The translations under genes were made by a program, and so were the position numbers. Positions 16,425 to 24,803 of a stretch of 64,000 nucleotides of DNA are shown in pieces. Numbering within the stretch: position 1 is the stretch's first letter; every line of letters begins with the position of its first letter. The notes under the pieces were generated by a model. That model saw only the letters and a list, made by a program, of their open reading frames with translations. It was not told the DNA's origin and searched no databases. This stretch comes from Planctomycetota bacterium (lineage in GTDB: Bacteria > Planctomycetota > Phycisphaerae > Sedimentisphaerales > Anaerobacaceae): positions 1 through 64,000 of the forward strand of contig JADFJC010000004.1 of assembly GCA_022566315.1 (NCBI GenBank). The letters run 5' to 3'.

Positions 16425-18817
16425 GATGCTGCCTCCGATTCTGCGGGTGTATTAGGCTCCGACGATTCTTCATCAGCCTCCGATACCGATAGCCTAAAGT
16501 TCATACGTTTTAATATATTTTCGGGATTAAAGTGGACCGCCGCCATGGTCTCGGATTGAACATAATCTTCTCTTTGTAATCGCGTTACTTTGATTCGTTC
16601 GTACTCCTGGAGGGTAAGGCGTTTAACAGAAATATTTTTTATACAATAGAAGCTCATACCCGGCTTGAACTCCATAACCAGAGGGACGGTGTCAACAGTG
16701 TTGCTGTCCTGCGGTACGAGCGAATAAAGCTGCTCTACGAAGCGGCGCTGGTTCTTACGCCCGTTCAGGAAGAGCTGTGCCGTCGGGTTGCCTGCAGTTT
16801 GCACAGTCAGAGTTTGTATTGTCGCTCTTGATATTCTTCGCAGGCCTGTAAGATTTTGCAGCTTGAAGGGTTTGGTGGCGTTTTGTTCGGCATTTGTGGT
16901 CCCGGAGGTGTTAGGGTCGTTTTGGTCCTGGCTGTTTTGCTGTCCGTAGAGTTCGTTAAATTTATCAAGAGCGCTGTCCCAGCCGTCTTTTACCGCCAGG
17001 TCAATGAACTCTTCGGCCTTGCTTTTTGTGGTCTCTATTGCAGCGAGTTTCTTTAAGTCTTCGGTAACTTTTTCTCTTACCGAATAAATATTTTCGTCTG
17101 TATCTTGGCCTTCGGCTCCGCTCAGGGCAGAAGACTGGTTTGGGTCGAATTCAAGTGCGCTTGTACTAAAGGTTTGGTTAAGGCTTTCTGGTTCGGCGGC
17201 TTTTATGGCTTTAATCACTCGAACAACGGCCATTATTTGTCCGGAGGTGTCCTGGAGTCCACTCCAGGCCGTCCCCCACAGGTCTTTGAGGGGGCCGATA
17301 TTTTCATACATTCCGGGCTTCGGCACATCAAAGGGCCCAAGTTCACTGGCGGCTAAATCATCGACGGCAAAAACAATTCGTTGTCTCAGCGGTGAGTTCG
17401 GGTCATTCGGGTCGGATGGCACTTGCTCATCGACGGCAAAAACAATCTGAGTCAATGAGACCGGATTTCGCCCTTGGCCCTCTAAATACAACCTTGTAAG
17501 ATATTCATTTGTCTGCATATCGATTGAGCTAAGCAGCCCAGTTTGGCCTGCATATATCTTGATATTGTGCTTTTTGCTTAAATCCTCGGCGGTGGTTTGA
17601 TAATCGCCGGCCATCTCCTTAAACTGTTCGGCAGTCAGATTCACAGGCTCTATGTCGGTGCTTTCCGGAGAGGGTTCGGTAATTGTTTTGGCCTCCTGCA
17701 GTATTCTATTTGCTGTGGAATTTATTTTGCTGTTCATAAGCCGTTGTGAAATGGTATCTGTAACCTCGGCATAGCTTTTAATTCGTTGGGTCGGCTGTGA
17801 GTTCGGGTCATTCGGGTCGGATGGCAATTGCTCGGTGAATAACTGTTCTCTATATCTTTGGTAATAATCTTCCTTCTCCTGGTTAGTGGGGGGCGTTATT
17901 ATCGTCCGAACATCGTCGAGCCTGACGACCACGTATTCAAGCTGGACTCTGTCCGGCAGCTTATATCCGAAGCCGTAGGGATTTTCATCGCTTACGTTGG
18001 AAGGCAAGAATTTCTTGTATTTGTCAAAATGTCCCTTCTCGACGCTCGATACTGGATTCTCGATGCTCGATGCAAACACAGCGGAATCGAATTCCACCAC
18101 TTCAACGTCAAGGCTTTCTTGCTCGGTGGCGACAGCCTGGGTTATCTGTGAGCTTGTAACATCTTCGTTTAAGCAAATCAACTGGGCGTACTGCATTACG
18201 GCTAACAATTGGCTGAATATTGTCAGGAGCTGCTCCTGCGGGAGGCCGTATTGGTTTATTAGAAATCCAATTCGCTGCGAGTATGTCTGGCCGTTGAAAA
18301 GCTGTGGTATTACTTTTCCGAGCAGTTCGCCGGCCTGCTCGTTTGGCACCCTGATGCCTGCGAGCTGTGCTTCGTTTTTCAGTAACATCCAGTATATACT
18401 GGATGGCACTGAGCGTCTGTATATATCGTTGATTTGTTTGTCACTGATTCTGTACTGGTATGTTCTGATCGTTTGCTTTATACGGTTGATAAGTGCGGGC
18501 GAAGTTTGCTGCTCTGCAAACAGCAGTTCGCCTAAGAAAATCCCCCGTAAGTCCTGGTTCCTTAGCAGGACATTTGCCTGGAGCGCTCTGAGGACATCCA
18601 GTTCCCGTCGTGCCAGGGATAAATCGTCGTCTGTTATTTTCCTGTTATCTGCGAACTCTGCCACCGTCCTGTGCAGCCCAGCTCTTCTTTGACTGAGTTG
18701 TGAAATATACGAGCCTCCCACAAAGCCGACCATAATAACGATGACCACAACAGCCATCACTTTTTTGTTATTTTTTCGAAACCACTTGACTAAATTCATA
18801 TATTTACTCCGAATCAA
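16421..18817 (-). CDS. Large SurA/PpiD N-terminal-like periplasmic protein
   Basis: Probable membrane-anchored folding factor of 798 residues. A basic start (MNLVKWFRKNNKK) precedes one transmembrane helix (VMAVVVIVIMVGFVGGSYI), then a long periplasmic part with a SurA-type N-terminal helical region (about 50-250; FADNRKITDDDLSLARRELD resembles the SurA_N entry). I see no clear parvulin catalytic domain. Low-complexity SDPNDPNS-QRI segments occur twice. Two repeat-derived insertions are visible: SSIENPVSSVEKG (DNA 18037-18073) and a tandem copy of IVFAVD flanking one SDPNDPNS segment (DNA 17358-17446). The start could be Met1 or Met7. It leads the operon with the two small membrane genes. Confidence 0.7.
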   Translation of the reverse strand: MIRSKYMNLVKWFRKNNKKVMAVVVIVIMVGFVGGSYISQLSQRRAGLHRTVAEFADNRKITDDDLSLARRELDVLRALQANVLLRNQDLRGIFLGELLFAEQQTSPALINRIKQTIRTYQYRISDKQINDIYRRSVPSSIYWMLLKNEAQLAGIRVPNEQAGELLGKVIPQLFNGQTYSQRIGFLINQYGLPQEQLLTIFSQLLAVMQYAQLICLNEDVTSSQITQAVATEQESLDVEVVEFDSAVFASSIENPVSSVEKGHFDKYKKFLPSNVSDENPYGFGYKLPDRVQLEYVVVRLDDVRTIITPPTNQEKEDYYQRYREQLFTEQLPSDPNDPNSQPTQRIKSYAEVTDTISQRLMNSKINSTANRILQEAKTITEPSPESTDIEPVNLTAEQFKEMAGDYQTTAEDLSKKHNIKIYAGQTGLLSSIDMQTNEYLTRLYLEGQGRNPVSLTQIVFAVDEQVPSDPNDPNSPLRQRIVFAVDDLAASELGPFDVPKPGMYENIGPLKDLWGTAWSGLQDTSGQIMAVVRVIKAIKAAEPESLNQTFSTSALEFDPNQSSALSGAEGQDTDENIYSVREKVTEDLKKLAAIETTKSKAEEFIDLAVKDGWDSALDKFNELYGQQNSQDQNDPNTSGTTNAEQNATKPFKLQNLTGLRRISRATIQTLTVQTAGNPTAQLFLNGRKNQRRFVEQLYSLVPQDSNTVDTVPLVMEFKPGMSFYCIKNISVKRLTLQEYERIKVTRLQREDYVQSETMAAVHFNPENILKRMNFRLSVSEADEESSEPNTPAESEAAS
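17358..17446. repeat. 20-bp direct repeat bounding an in-frame 69-bp segment
   Basis: TCATCGACGGCAAAAACAAT occurs at 17358-17377 and 17427-17446, an offset of 69 bp (23 codons). The enclosed codons specify the VPSDPNDPNSPLRQR segment, which resembles a second copy encoded near 17780-17830. This looks like an in-frame tandem duplication. Confidence 0.85.
18037..18073. repeat. TCGATACTGGATTCTCGATG word repeat inside the SurA-like gene
   Basis: A run of CTCGACGCTCGATACTGGAT and related words, same family as those inside hemL and murE. On the coding strand it reads as SSIENPVSSVE. Confidence 0.85.
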
Positions 18818-18920
18818 GTTCTAAAACCCCGTCAGTTTAGCAAATCGCACAGACATTGCAAGAAAAATAGCCTCCGCCGGCCTGTTTAAAAGTTTTGTGG
18901 CTGCAGCTTATACAAATAGT

Positions 18921-18949
18921 TTGAATTTTGCTGCCAAGGGTCTTATTAT
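18921..18949 (+). promoter_or_regulatory. Sigma-70-type promoter of hemL, near-leaderless
   Basis: TTGAAT (18921-18926), 17-nt spacer, TATTAT (18944-18949). Only 10 nt separate the -10 box from the hemL ATG at 18960, leaving an expected leader of about 3 nt and no Shine-Dalgarno. Confidence 0.55.
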
Positions 18950-18959
18950 TTAAACTCAG

Positions 18960-20297
18960 ATGATGGACGAACGAAGCAAATATAACAAATCGGCACAGGC
19001 CTTTGCTGAGGCATGTAATTATGTGCCAGGCGGTGTAAATTCGCCGGTGCGGGCCTTCGGGGGTGTTGATATTGGTCCTGTTTTCATTGCCGGTGCAAAA
19101 GGTTCAAAAATCTACGATATTGACGGCAATGAGTACATAGACTACGTCGGCTCGTGGGGCCCGATGATACTCGGACACGCCCATCCGAAAGTGTTGAAGG
19201 CTATTGTTACAGCGTCGCAGAAGGGCACATCATTCGGGGCGCCGACATTGGCTGAGACCGCCTTAGCTAAGAAAATAATCGCCGCTTTCGATTCCATTGA
19301 GAAGGTCCGGCTGGTAAGCAGCGGCACAGAGGCGGTAATGACCGCTATCCGGCTGGTTCGTGGATATACGAAAAAGGATTTAATAATCAAGATGGCCGGC
19401 TGTTATCACGGGCACAGCGATTCGTTGCTGGTGGCTGCGGGTTCCGGCCTTGCCGAGGGTGCCATCGCTTCGAGTGGGGGCGTTCCTGATTCGATTGCAA
19501 AGTTGACCATCATAATTGACTATAACGATATTGAGGCGGTAACAAGGGCATTCCAAATGTACAAGGGGAAAATCGCGGCGGTTCTGGTTGAGCCTGTCGC
19601 CGCAAATATGGGCGTGGTGCCGCCGATTGATGGGTACTTGCAGGCGATGCGGAATTTGTGCGACCAGAACGATTCGCTTTTGATATTTGACGAAGTAATA
19701 ACCGGTTTTCGCTTAGCTCTCGGGGGAGCGCAGGAGCTTTTCGGAGTCAAAGCTGATATAACCTGTTTAGGCAAGATAATAGGAGGGGGCCTGCCCGCAG
19801 CGGCACTTGGCGGTCGAGCCGATATTATGGACATGCTCGCTCCGCTCGGGCCGGTCTATCAGGCAGGAACACTCAGTGGTAATCCACTCGCTACCGCGGC
19901 AGCAAATGCTACACTGGACATACTCGATACTCGATGCTGGATGCTTGATTCTCGACGAGTATCGAGTTACGAGTATCTGGAATCGAGAACAGCCCTGCTG
20001 GAAGCCGGTCTGGCTGATGCCGCTAAAGAGGCCGATATTGCCGTTACAATTAATCGCCTCGGCTCGATTATGAGTTGTTTCTTCACCGGCAAGCCGGTAC
20101 AAAACTTTGCCGATGTTCAGTCAACCGATATAAAACGGTTCAAGAAATTCTTCGCCCGGATGTTAGAGCAGGGGATTTATCTTGCACCAAGCGCTTATGA
20201 GGCGATGTTTGTTTCGTTAGCTCACAGCAAAGCGGACATTGAGAAGACTATTGAAGCAGCAAAAAATAGTTTCCAAAGGATAAAAGATGAGAAATAG
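18960..20297 (+). CDS. hemL: Glutamate-1-semialdehyde 2,1-aminomutase with repeat insertion
   Basis: PLP enzyme making 5-aminolevulinate for tetrapyrroles by the C5 pathway. Signatures are YVPGGVNSPVRAF near the N terminus, GTEAVMTAIRLVRG, YHGHSD, the cofactor Asp in LIFDEVITGFR, the catalytic Lys in TCLGKIIGGGLP (about residue 270) and NPLATAAA. After NPLATAAANATLDI the family normally goes straight into the helix before RTALLEAGL; here about a dozen extra residues (LDTRCWMLDSRRVSSYEYLE) are encoded by a TCGATGCTGGATGC-type repeat, in frame. No other heme genes are adjacent. Confidence 0.95.
   Translation: MMDERSKYNKSAQAFAEACNYVPGGVNSPVRAFGGVDIGPVFIAGAKGSKIYDIDGNEYIDYVGSWGPMILGHAHPKVLKAIVTASQKGTSFGAPTLAETALAKKIIAAFDSIEKVRLVSSGTEAVMTAIRLVRGYTKKDLIIKMAGCYHGHSDSLLVAAGSGLAEGAIASSGGVPDSIAKLTIIIDYNDIEAVTRAFQMYKGKIAAVLVEPVAANMGVVPPIDGYLQAMRNLCDQNDSLLIFDEVITGFRLALGGAQELFGVKADITCLGKIIGGGLPAAALGGRADIMDMLAPLGPVYQAGTLSGNPLATAAANATLDILDTRCWMLDSRRVSSYEYLESRTALLEAGLADAAKEADIAVTINRLGSIMSCFFTGKPVQNFADVQSTDIKRFKKFFARMLEQGIYLAPSAYEAMFVSLAHSKADIEKTIEAAKNSFQRIKDEK
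19921..19986. repeat. Palindromic TCGATACTCGATGC word repeat inside hemL
   Basis: Tandem TACTCGATACTCGATGCTGG type words followed by an inverted arm (GATACTCG opposed to CGAGTATC). Fully inside the reading frame without breaking it. Confidence 0.88.
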
Positions 20298-20546
20298 TAG
20301 GGCACTCGTGCTACGTAGCGATTCATCCTTCGCAGTCCCGATTTTATCGGGACGGAGAACGGAGCTACTTCGCAGAGTAGCAATCTCACCGCACCAATTG
20401 CCCGGGAGAGAAAGATTGGCCCTTTCAACGGGTTCCAGTATCAGGCTCGAAATCAATTGGTGCGGGGCAAAGAAATTTCTTGCATTTATGGCAGAAATAA
20501 GGCATAATAGTGGGAGAATAGCCGATATTTTTTAGGAGATTAACAG

Positions 20547-21260
20547 ATGAACGAGAACCAGGCCGGCCCAAATAGTTTGCTGGATACCACCGATTGTCTT
20601 GAAGCGGTCGGTGTGTTCAGGGGATGGAAAAACTTTTTCTTTATCATTATAGTTTTGTGTCTTCTGGTGTTGCAGATATGCTTTTGGGCTGTAAATACCG
20701 GCTACATTCCCGCAAAGAAGTGTCCCGGTAACAAGGCCCAGAGTAACGAGGCTGCTGCTGTGGGCCTGGGTGAGGATGTACCGGACGTTAACGAGGCTGC
20801 GAACGAAGTGTCTGCCGAGCAAAGTGAACCGGCCCTAACGGACTCCCTATTTGGCATAACCTTCAAACATTTAGCGATGGTCATCCGCGTTGTTAATGCC
20901 GTACTTGTATTGACCGGAACGCTTTATTGTCTGACAATGCTTTTGGCCTTGAAGATTTCGTTGGTAGGCAGGCTTGGCGGAATAAACCATATTTGCCGAG
21001 CATTTTTCCTCTCGCTGGTTATGCTTGTTCTGCTGCTTCCCTGGCAGAGAGTCTTTGGCGGTGTAGTTCTTGGAGCGATATATTTGCCCTGCGAGCTGGT
21101 GGAGTGGTGTTCTGCTGAAAGCAGCGAGATATTCTGTATTGTCCTTCGCTATTTGCGGTTTACCGGCTACTGGCTGGTGATACTGTTATTGCTTATCTTT
21201 TCACAGCTCCGCAGCGGCCGCTGGACAAAGACGATTCTTCGCCGGCTCGAGGTGATATAA
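20547..21260 (+). CDS. Membrane protein of unknown function
   Basis: 237 residues with about four transmembrane segments: near residue 30 (FFFIIIVLCLLVLQICFW), 112-135 (VVNAVLVLTGTLYCLTMLL), about 150 (FFLSLVMLVLLLPW) and the C terminus (YWLVILLLLIF). Between the first two lies an acidic, Ala/Glu-rich linker (about 60-100). A Shine-Dalgarno (AGGAG) precedes the ATG. The layout suggests an inner-membrane protein with an extracytoplasmic acidic loop. No family recognised. Confidence 0.7.
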   Translation: MNENQAGPNSLLDTTDCLEAVGVFRGWKNFFFIIIVLCLLVLQICFWAVNTGYIPAKKCPGNKAQSNEAAAVGLGEDVPDVNEAANEVSAEQSEPALTDSLFGITFKHLAMVIRVVNAVLVLTGTLYCLTMLLALKISLVGRLGGINHICRAFFLSLVMLVLLLPWQRVFGGVVLGAIYLPCELVEWCSAESSEIFCIVLRYLRFTGYWLVILLLLIFSQLRSGRWTKTILRRLEVI

Positions 21261-21471
21261 GAGTTTCCATTCTGGGACCATTCAGCCCCCCCCTGAAGCG
21301 GGAATCTGATAAAATGTGTCCCTTAATAAAGATGGCTGAAGTGGAACGGCGAAACGATTGATAATTGATTATTTTGTGTCTGTGCCGTTCTCTGTGGTTA
21401 ATCTCTTTTCATACGATGCCTTGTGGTTCACCCCGCAGGAGATTTATCCTTACTAAATAAAGGGAACAAAA

Positions 21472-21888
21472 ATGGGCCGAATTGAACGTATAGGAGTTTC
21501 ACTTGATAAAGAGCTGCTTTCGATGTTTGATGAGCTTATTGCCAAACAGGGCTATCAGAGCCGGTCCGAGGCGATACGTGACCTTGTACGCCGAGGGTTG
21601 AGTGAAGAGCGGCTCGGCGACCCAAAAGCCAAGGGGGTAGCTGCTGTATTTCTGGTTTACGACCATCACTCGACAAAGCTCACGGACAGGCTGATAGGTC
21701 TGCAACATTCGCATACTCTGGGTTCGTCCCTTCAAGTGATTTCCTCTCTGCACATTCACCTGGATGAGCACGATTGTCTGGAGGTGATTGTGCTTCGAGG
21801 ACATGTCGGGGAAATCAATAAGGTGGCGGAAAACATGTTGAGCATGAAGGGTGTCAAATTAGGCCGCCTTAATATCGTGGCAACTTAA
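21472..21888 (+). CDS. nikR: NikR-family nickel-responsive regulator
   Basis: Nickel-dependent transcriptional repressor. The N-terminal ribbon-helix-helix (about 1-45) reads RIGVSLDKELLSMFDELI then SRSEAIRDLVRRGL. The C-terminal ACT-like metal domain keeps the ligands of the high-affinity site: H in YDHH / LQHSHT, the H-x-H of SLHIHLDEHDC and the following Cys. Length 138 is standard. It stands alone ahead of tRNA-Val; the likely target in this window is the NicO/UreH-like transporter at 11774, but I could not find a clear NikR operator there. Confidence 0.93.
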   Translation: MGRIERIGVSLDKELLSMFDELIAKQGYQSRSEAIRDLVRRGLSEERLGDPKAKGVAAVFLVYDHHSTKLTDRLIGLQHSHTLGSSLQVISSLHIHLDEHDCLEVIVLRGHVGEINKVAENMLSMKGVKLGRLNIVAT

Positions 21889-21962
21889 TTTGCGATTCTT
21901 TCTTCATAGAATGAATTGACGATTTGCGATTTACGATTTATAATCCCCGTCGAAAATTAAAG

Positions 21963-22036
21963 GGGCGATTAGCTCAGTTGGTTAGAGCGCACGGATCACA
22001 CCCGTGAGGCCACTGGTTCGAGTCCAGTATCGCCCA
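21963..22036 (+). tRNA. tRNA-Val (CAC)
   Basis: Acceptor GGGCGAT/ATCGCCC with discriminator A, anticodon stem CACGG/CCGTG around loop ATCACAC (anticodon CAC), T arm ACTGG-TTCGAGT-CCAGT. CCA is not encoded. Confidence 0.95.
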
Positions 22037-22134
22037 GTTTTTTGACAATTTCGAAATCCGGGATTCGACCCGGCAACGCTGGGTTCTGATTTATACCCGC
22101 CGGTGGCGGGTCGGAATTTTCTGTAGAGGCGTCT

Positions 22135-22827
22135 TTGGATAATCCGACAAAAAAGCATGTCCCACTGACCAGAATCCAGAAGCTCATCGGCGAAAGGATG
22201 TTAAAGTCCAAGCTGAGCAAGCCCTGTTTTTACGTTGGGTCGAAGGCGGATATTACTGACCTTATGGCCATTCGGCCCAAACTCAGAAAGTCGCTGGGCG
22301 TCAAAATAACAACGAACACTTTCTATATTCGTGCTCTGGGTCTGGCGGTGCAAAAGTATCCTCTCGCGGTAGGTAAGTTTGATGGTAACAATATAAGGAT
22401 AGCCGAACGTGTGAATGTTGGCTTTGCGGTTAATGCTCCGCAGGGCCTTGTTGTGCCGGTGGTGAAAGATGCCGGGGAAAAAACATTACCGGAAATTGCC
22501 CGTGAGGAGGCATCGCTGACCAATAAAGCACGTGATAATCAATTGAAGCTTGAGGATATAGAAGGCGAAACAATAGCGTTGAGCAATCTTGGTGCGTATG
22601 GCATTGATTCTTTTTTGGGAATCGTACCGCCGCCGACCAGCACTATATTAGCTGTTGGTAATGTCATTCATACCCCGATGTATCGGGGCGAAAATGATAA
22701 AATAACGGTGCGAAAAATAATCAGCCTGTCTCTTGCTGTTGACCGGAGAGTTATAACCGAGACCTATGCTGCCGAGTTTCTAAGTTTCATTACGGAACAA
22801 TTAGAAAACCCGCAACGGTTGATTTGA
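22135..22827 (+). CDS. Stand-alone E2-type acyltransferase domain lacking the catalytic His
   Basis: Matches the catalytic domain of 2-oxoacid dehydrogenase E2 (chloramphenicol-acetyltransferase fold) over about 225 residues: PLTRIQKLIGERMLKSK at the start, VGFAVNAPQGLVVPVVKDA, and IALSNLGAYGIDSFLGIVPP. No lipoyl or E1/E3-binding domain precedes it. The terminal motif, D-H-R-x(2)-D-G in active E2, reads VDRRVITETYAAEF here: the acid-base His is Arg and the Asp-Gly pair is Thr-Glu. It is therefore probably not an active E2. The start is a TTG at 22135 with TAGAGG 5 nt upstream; no in-frame ATG lies earlier. No E1 or E3 genes are nearby. Confidence 0.8.
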   Translation: MDNPTKKHVPLTRIQKLIGERMLKSKLSKPCFYVGSKADITDLMAIRPKLRKSLGVKITTNTFYIRALGLAVQKYPLAVGKFDGNNIRIAERVNVGFAVNAPQGLVVPVVKDAGEKTLPEIAREEASLTNKARDNQLKLEDIEGETIALSNLGAYGIDSFLGIVPPPTSTILAVGNVIHTPMYRGENDKITVRKIISLSLAVDRRVITETYAAEFLSFITEQLENPQRLI

Positions 22828-22835
22828 CAGGAATT

Positions 22836-23732
22836 CTATTCTACTATCACCGTTTCATCAGGCGGTATGCCAAGTCGTTCGAATCTTTTAGCACGGCTTT
22901 TTTCGTCACCGGTGTTAATTTCCCGGGCGAGTTTTCCCACTCTGAGCGCATGTTCTCTGGGAACGACCAGCACGCCATCACCATCAGCTACTATTAGATC
23001 GCCGGGGTAAACAAGGACGCCGGCACAATTAATGGGAAAGTTGTAGGATTCGGCAATGAGTCTTCCGGGTCGAACTCCGCGGGAGCTGTATCCGTTTTTA
23101 CAATAGACCGAAATCTTCTTGACCTTAACAATCTCATCGGTGTCCCGTGCGCCACCGTTTGTTACGACTCCTACGACACCTTTTTCCGCCCAGCCGAGAC
23201 TATTATTAGAGCCGATAAAACCACATTCGGGGATTCCACCGGCATCGATAACGACGATGTCTCCGGGTTTTGCCGTCCTAAGCCAGGCATCAGGGGCTCT
23301 TTTATATTGCTGAGATTTGAATCTCTTAAATCCTTCAAGGTCAGGAAACGAGTTTTGTCCGACTCTAACGTCGGTAGGCACATGGCGAACGGTAATGGCA
23401 AATCCTACTACTCTGTGGGAAAATTTTTCTACATCCCGCCACAGGGGCCGGATATCCTTGTCCATTAAACCGATATCCTGCAGGCCAATCAGGTCCATAC
23501 CATCAAGCACATCCGTGAGTCGCAAATCCTTGTACAATTCAAGGATTTCTTTTCGTGCCTGTTTGCTGTCATCGAAACTTTTATTCTTCAGCAGTCTGAC
23601 GCCTTTAGGTGTTGTAAGTTTCAGTGCGTTTGATTTTTGCGCTTCGGTGACAGGAATACCTGATACCAAAATAAGTAATATCAGCGTGATAAGACTGACG
23701 CATTTTGATTTACATTTAGTTGAGCAATACAT
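22836..23732 (-). CDS. Exported RraA-family protein
   Basis: RraA-like fold (4-hydroxy-4-methyl-2-oxoglutarate aldolase / RNase E regulator superfamily). The conserved core is in the second half: KPGDIVVIDAGGIPECGFIGSN, GVVTNGGARDTDEI with the R-D pair used by aldolase members, and CAGVLVYPGDLIVADGDGVLVVP. The N terminus from the ATG at 23732 is a signal peptide (SLITLILLILVSGIPVTEA), and that ATG has AGGAGG 5 nt upstream, so the longer frame from 23786 is not used. Export is unusual, since characterised RraA proteins are cytoplasmic. About 95 residues precede the core. Confidence 0.85.
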   Translation of the reverse strand: MYCSTKCKSKCVSLITLILLILVSGIPVTEAQKSNALKLTTPKGVRLLKNKSFDDSKQARKEILELYKDLRLTDVLDGMDLIGLQDIGLMDKDIRPLWRDVEKFSHRVVGFAITVRHVPTDVRVGQNSFPDLEGFKRFKSQQYKRAPDAWLRTAKPGDIVVIDAGGIPECGFIGSNNSLGWAEKGVVGVVTNGGARDTDEIVKVKKISVYCKNGYSSRGVRPGRLIAESYNFPINCAGVLVYPGDLIVADGDGVLVVPREHALRVGKLAREINTGDEKSRAKRFERLGIPPDETVIVE

Positions 23733-23861
23733 AGCGACCTCCTGATAATGGTTTATAAAATTTTTGCTACCTAATTCGAGAGACACAGGTTACACTAAAA
23801 CCTGTCCAAAAACAATGCAAGTATTTTTTTGTTTAAGAACCCGCAGTAAGGAGTGAGAAAA

Positions 23862-24779
23862 ATGAATTGGGATTTTAGAATTGCTTTTGTCTGTGTTGTT
23901 ACTGCGATAATATTAACAGTAACGGCCCCGGATGGAAAGGCAGTGAGTTTGTATAAAGTCGAGCCACTCTGGGCGGATGGTGCCCCGGGCGCTAAAGGCG
24001 ATGAGGACGGCGACAAACCTACGCTGACGATTTACCTGACACCAAGGGAAAAAGCGACCGGAGCCGCTGTGGTTATTTGTCCCGGCGGTGGTTACGGACA
24101 TCTGGCTATGGACCATGAGGGGCACAAAATCGCACAGTGGCTCAATTCGTTCGGTGTCGCCGGTTTTATCCTCAAGTACCGCCATCGCAACAGCGGTACC
24201 GGTTATGGTCATCCGGCGCCGTTACAGGACGCCCAGCGAGCGATCAGAATGGTGCGCAGTCGGGCTAAAGAGTGGAACATCGACCCCGGTCGTATCGGGA
24301 TTCTCGGCTTTTCAGCGGGGGGACACCTCGCGTCGAGTGCAGGTACGCATTTTCAAAAGCGTTACAGCGAAGCAAAAGACGCAATTGATGAAGTCAGTTG
24401 CAGGCCTGATTTTATGATACTTATATATCCGGTCATTTCATTTACCGAATGGTGCGCTCACAGCGGCTCCAGGCGGAATTTGCTGGGTAACAATCCGGAC
24501 AAAGAGCTTGTTGAGAATCTATCCAATGAAAGGCAGGTTACGCCGGAAACCCCGCCTACGTTCCTGGTCCATGCCAACAATGATAAGGGTGTGCCGCCGG
24601 AGAACAGTATCTATTTTTATCTTGCTCTGCGGAAGGCCAAGGTCCCGGCTGAGATGCACATCTACGAAAAGGGCGGCCACGGTTTTGGCCTCGGCAAACA
24701 GAATACAGCCGAATCAAGCTGGCCGGTCCGATGTGAAGATTGGATGCGAGGACAGGGACTTTTGGATAAGAAAAAATAA
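23862..24779 (+). CDS. Exported alpha/beta hydrolase (carbohydrate-esterase-like)
   Basis: Probable secreted esterase of the acetyl-xylan-esterase/BD-FAE-like group. A signal peptide (about 1-27) is followed by VEPLWADGAPGAKGDEDGDK, a typical entry for this group. The oxyanion region is VICPGGGYGHLAMDHEG, the nucleophile elbow GILGFSAGGHLASS (about residue 150), and the His of the triad lies in EKGGHGFGLG near the C terminus with the Asp in FLVHANNDKGVPPENS. The ATG at 23862 is chosen for its AAGGAG at 8 nt. It diverges from the RraA-like gene, and a shared regulatory region is possible. Confidence 0.88.
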   Translation: MNWDFRIAFVCVVTAIILTVTAPDGKAVSLYKVEPLWADGAPGAKGDEDGDKPTLTIYLTPREKATGAAVVICPGGGYGHLAMDHEGHKIAQWLNSFGVAGFILKYRHRNSGTGYGHPAPLQDAQRAIRMVRSRAKEWNIDPGRIGILGFSAGGHLASSAGTHFQKRYSEAKDAIDEVSCRPDFMILIYPVISFTEWCAHSGSRRNLLGNNPDKELVENLSNERQVTPETPPTFLVHANNDKGVPPENSIYFYLALRKAKVPAEMHIYEKGGHGFGLGKQNTAESSWPVRCEDWMRGQGLLDKKK

Positions 24780-24803
24780 AATTAAGCAAAGATGGTTCTG
24801 CGC

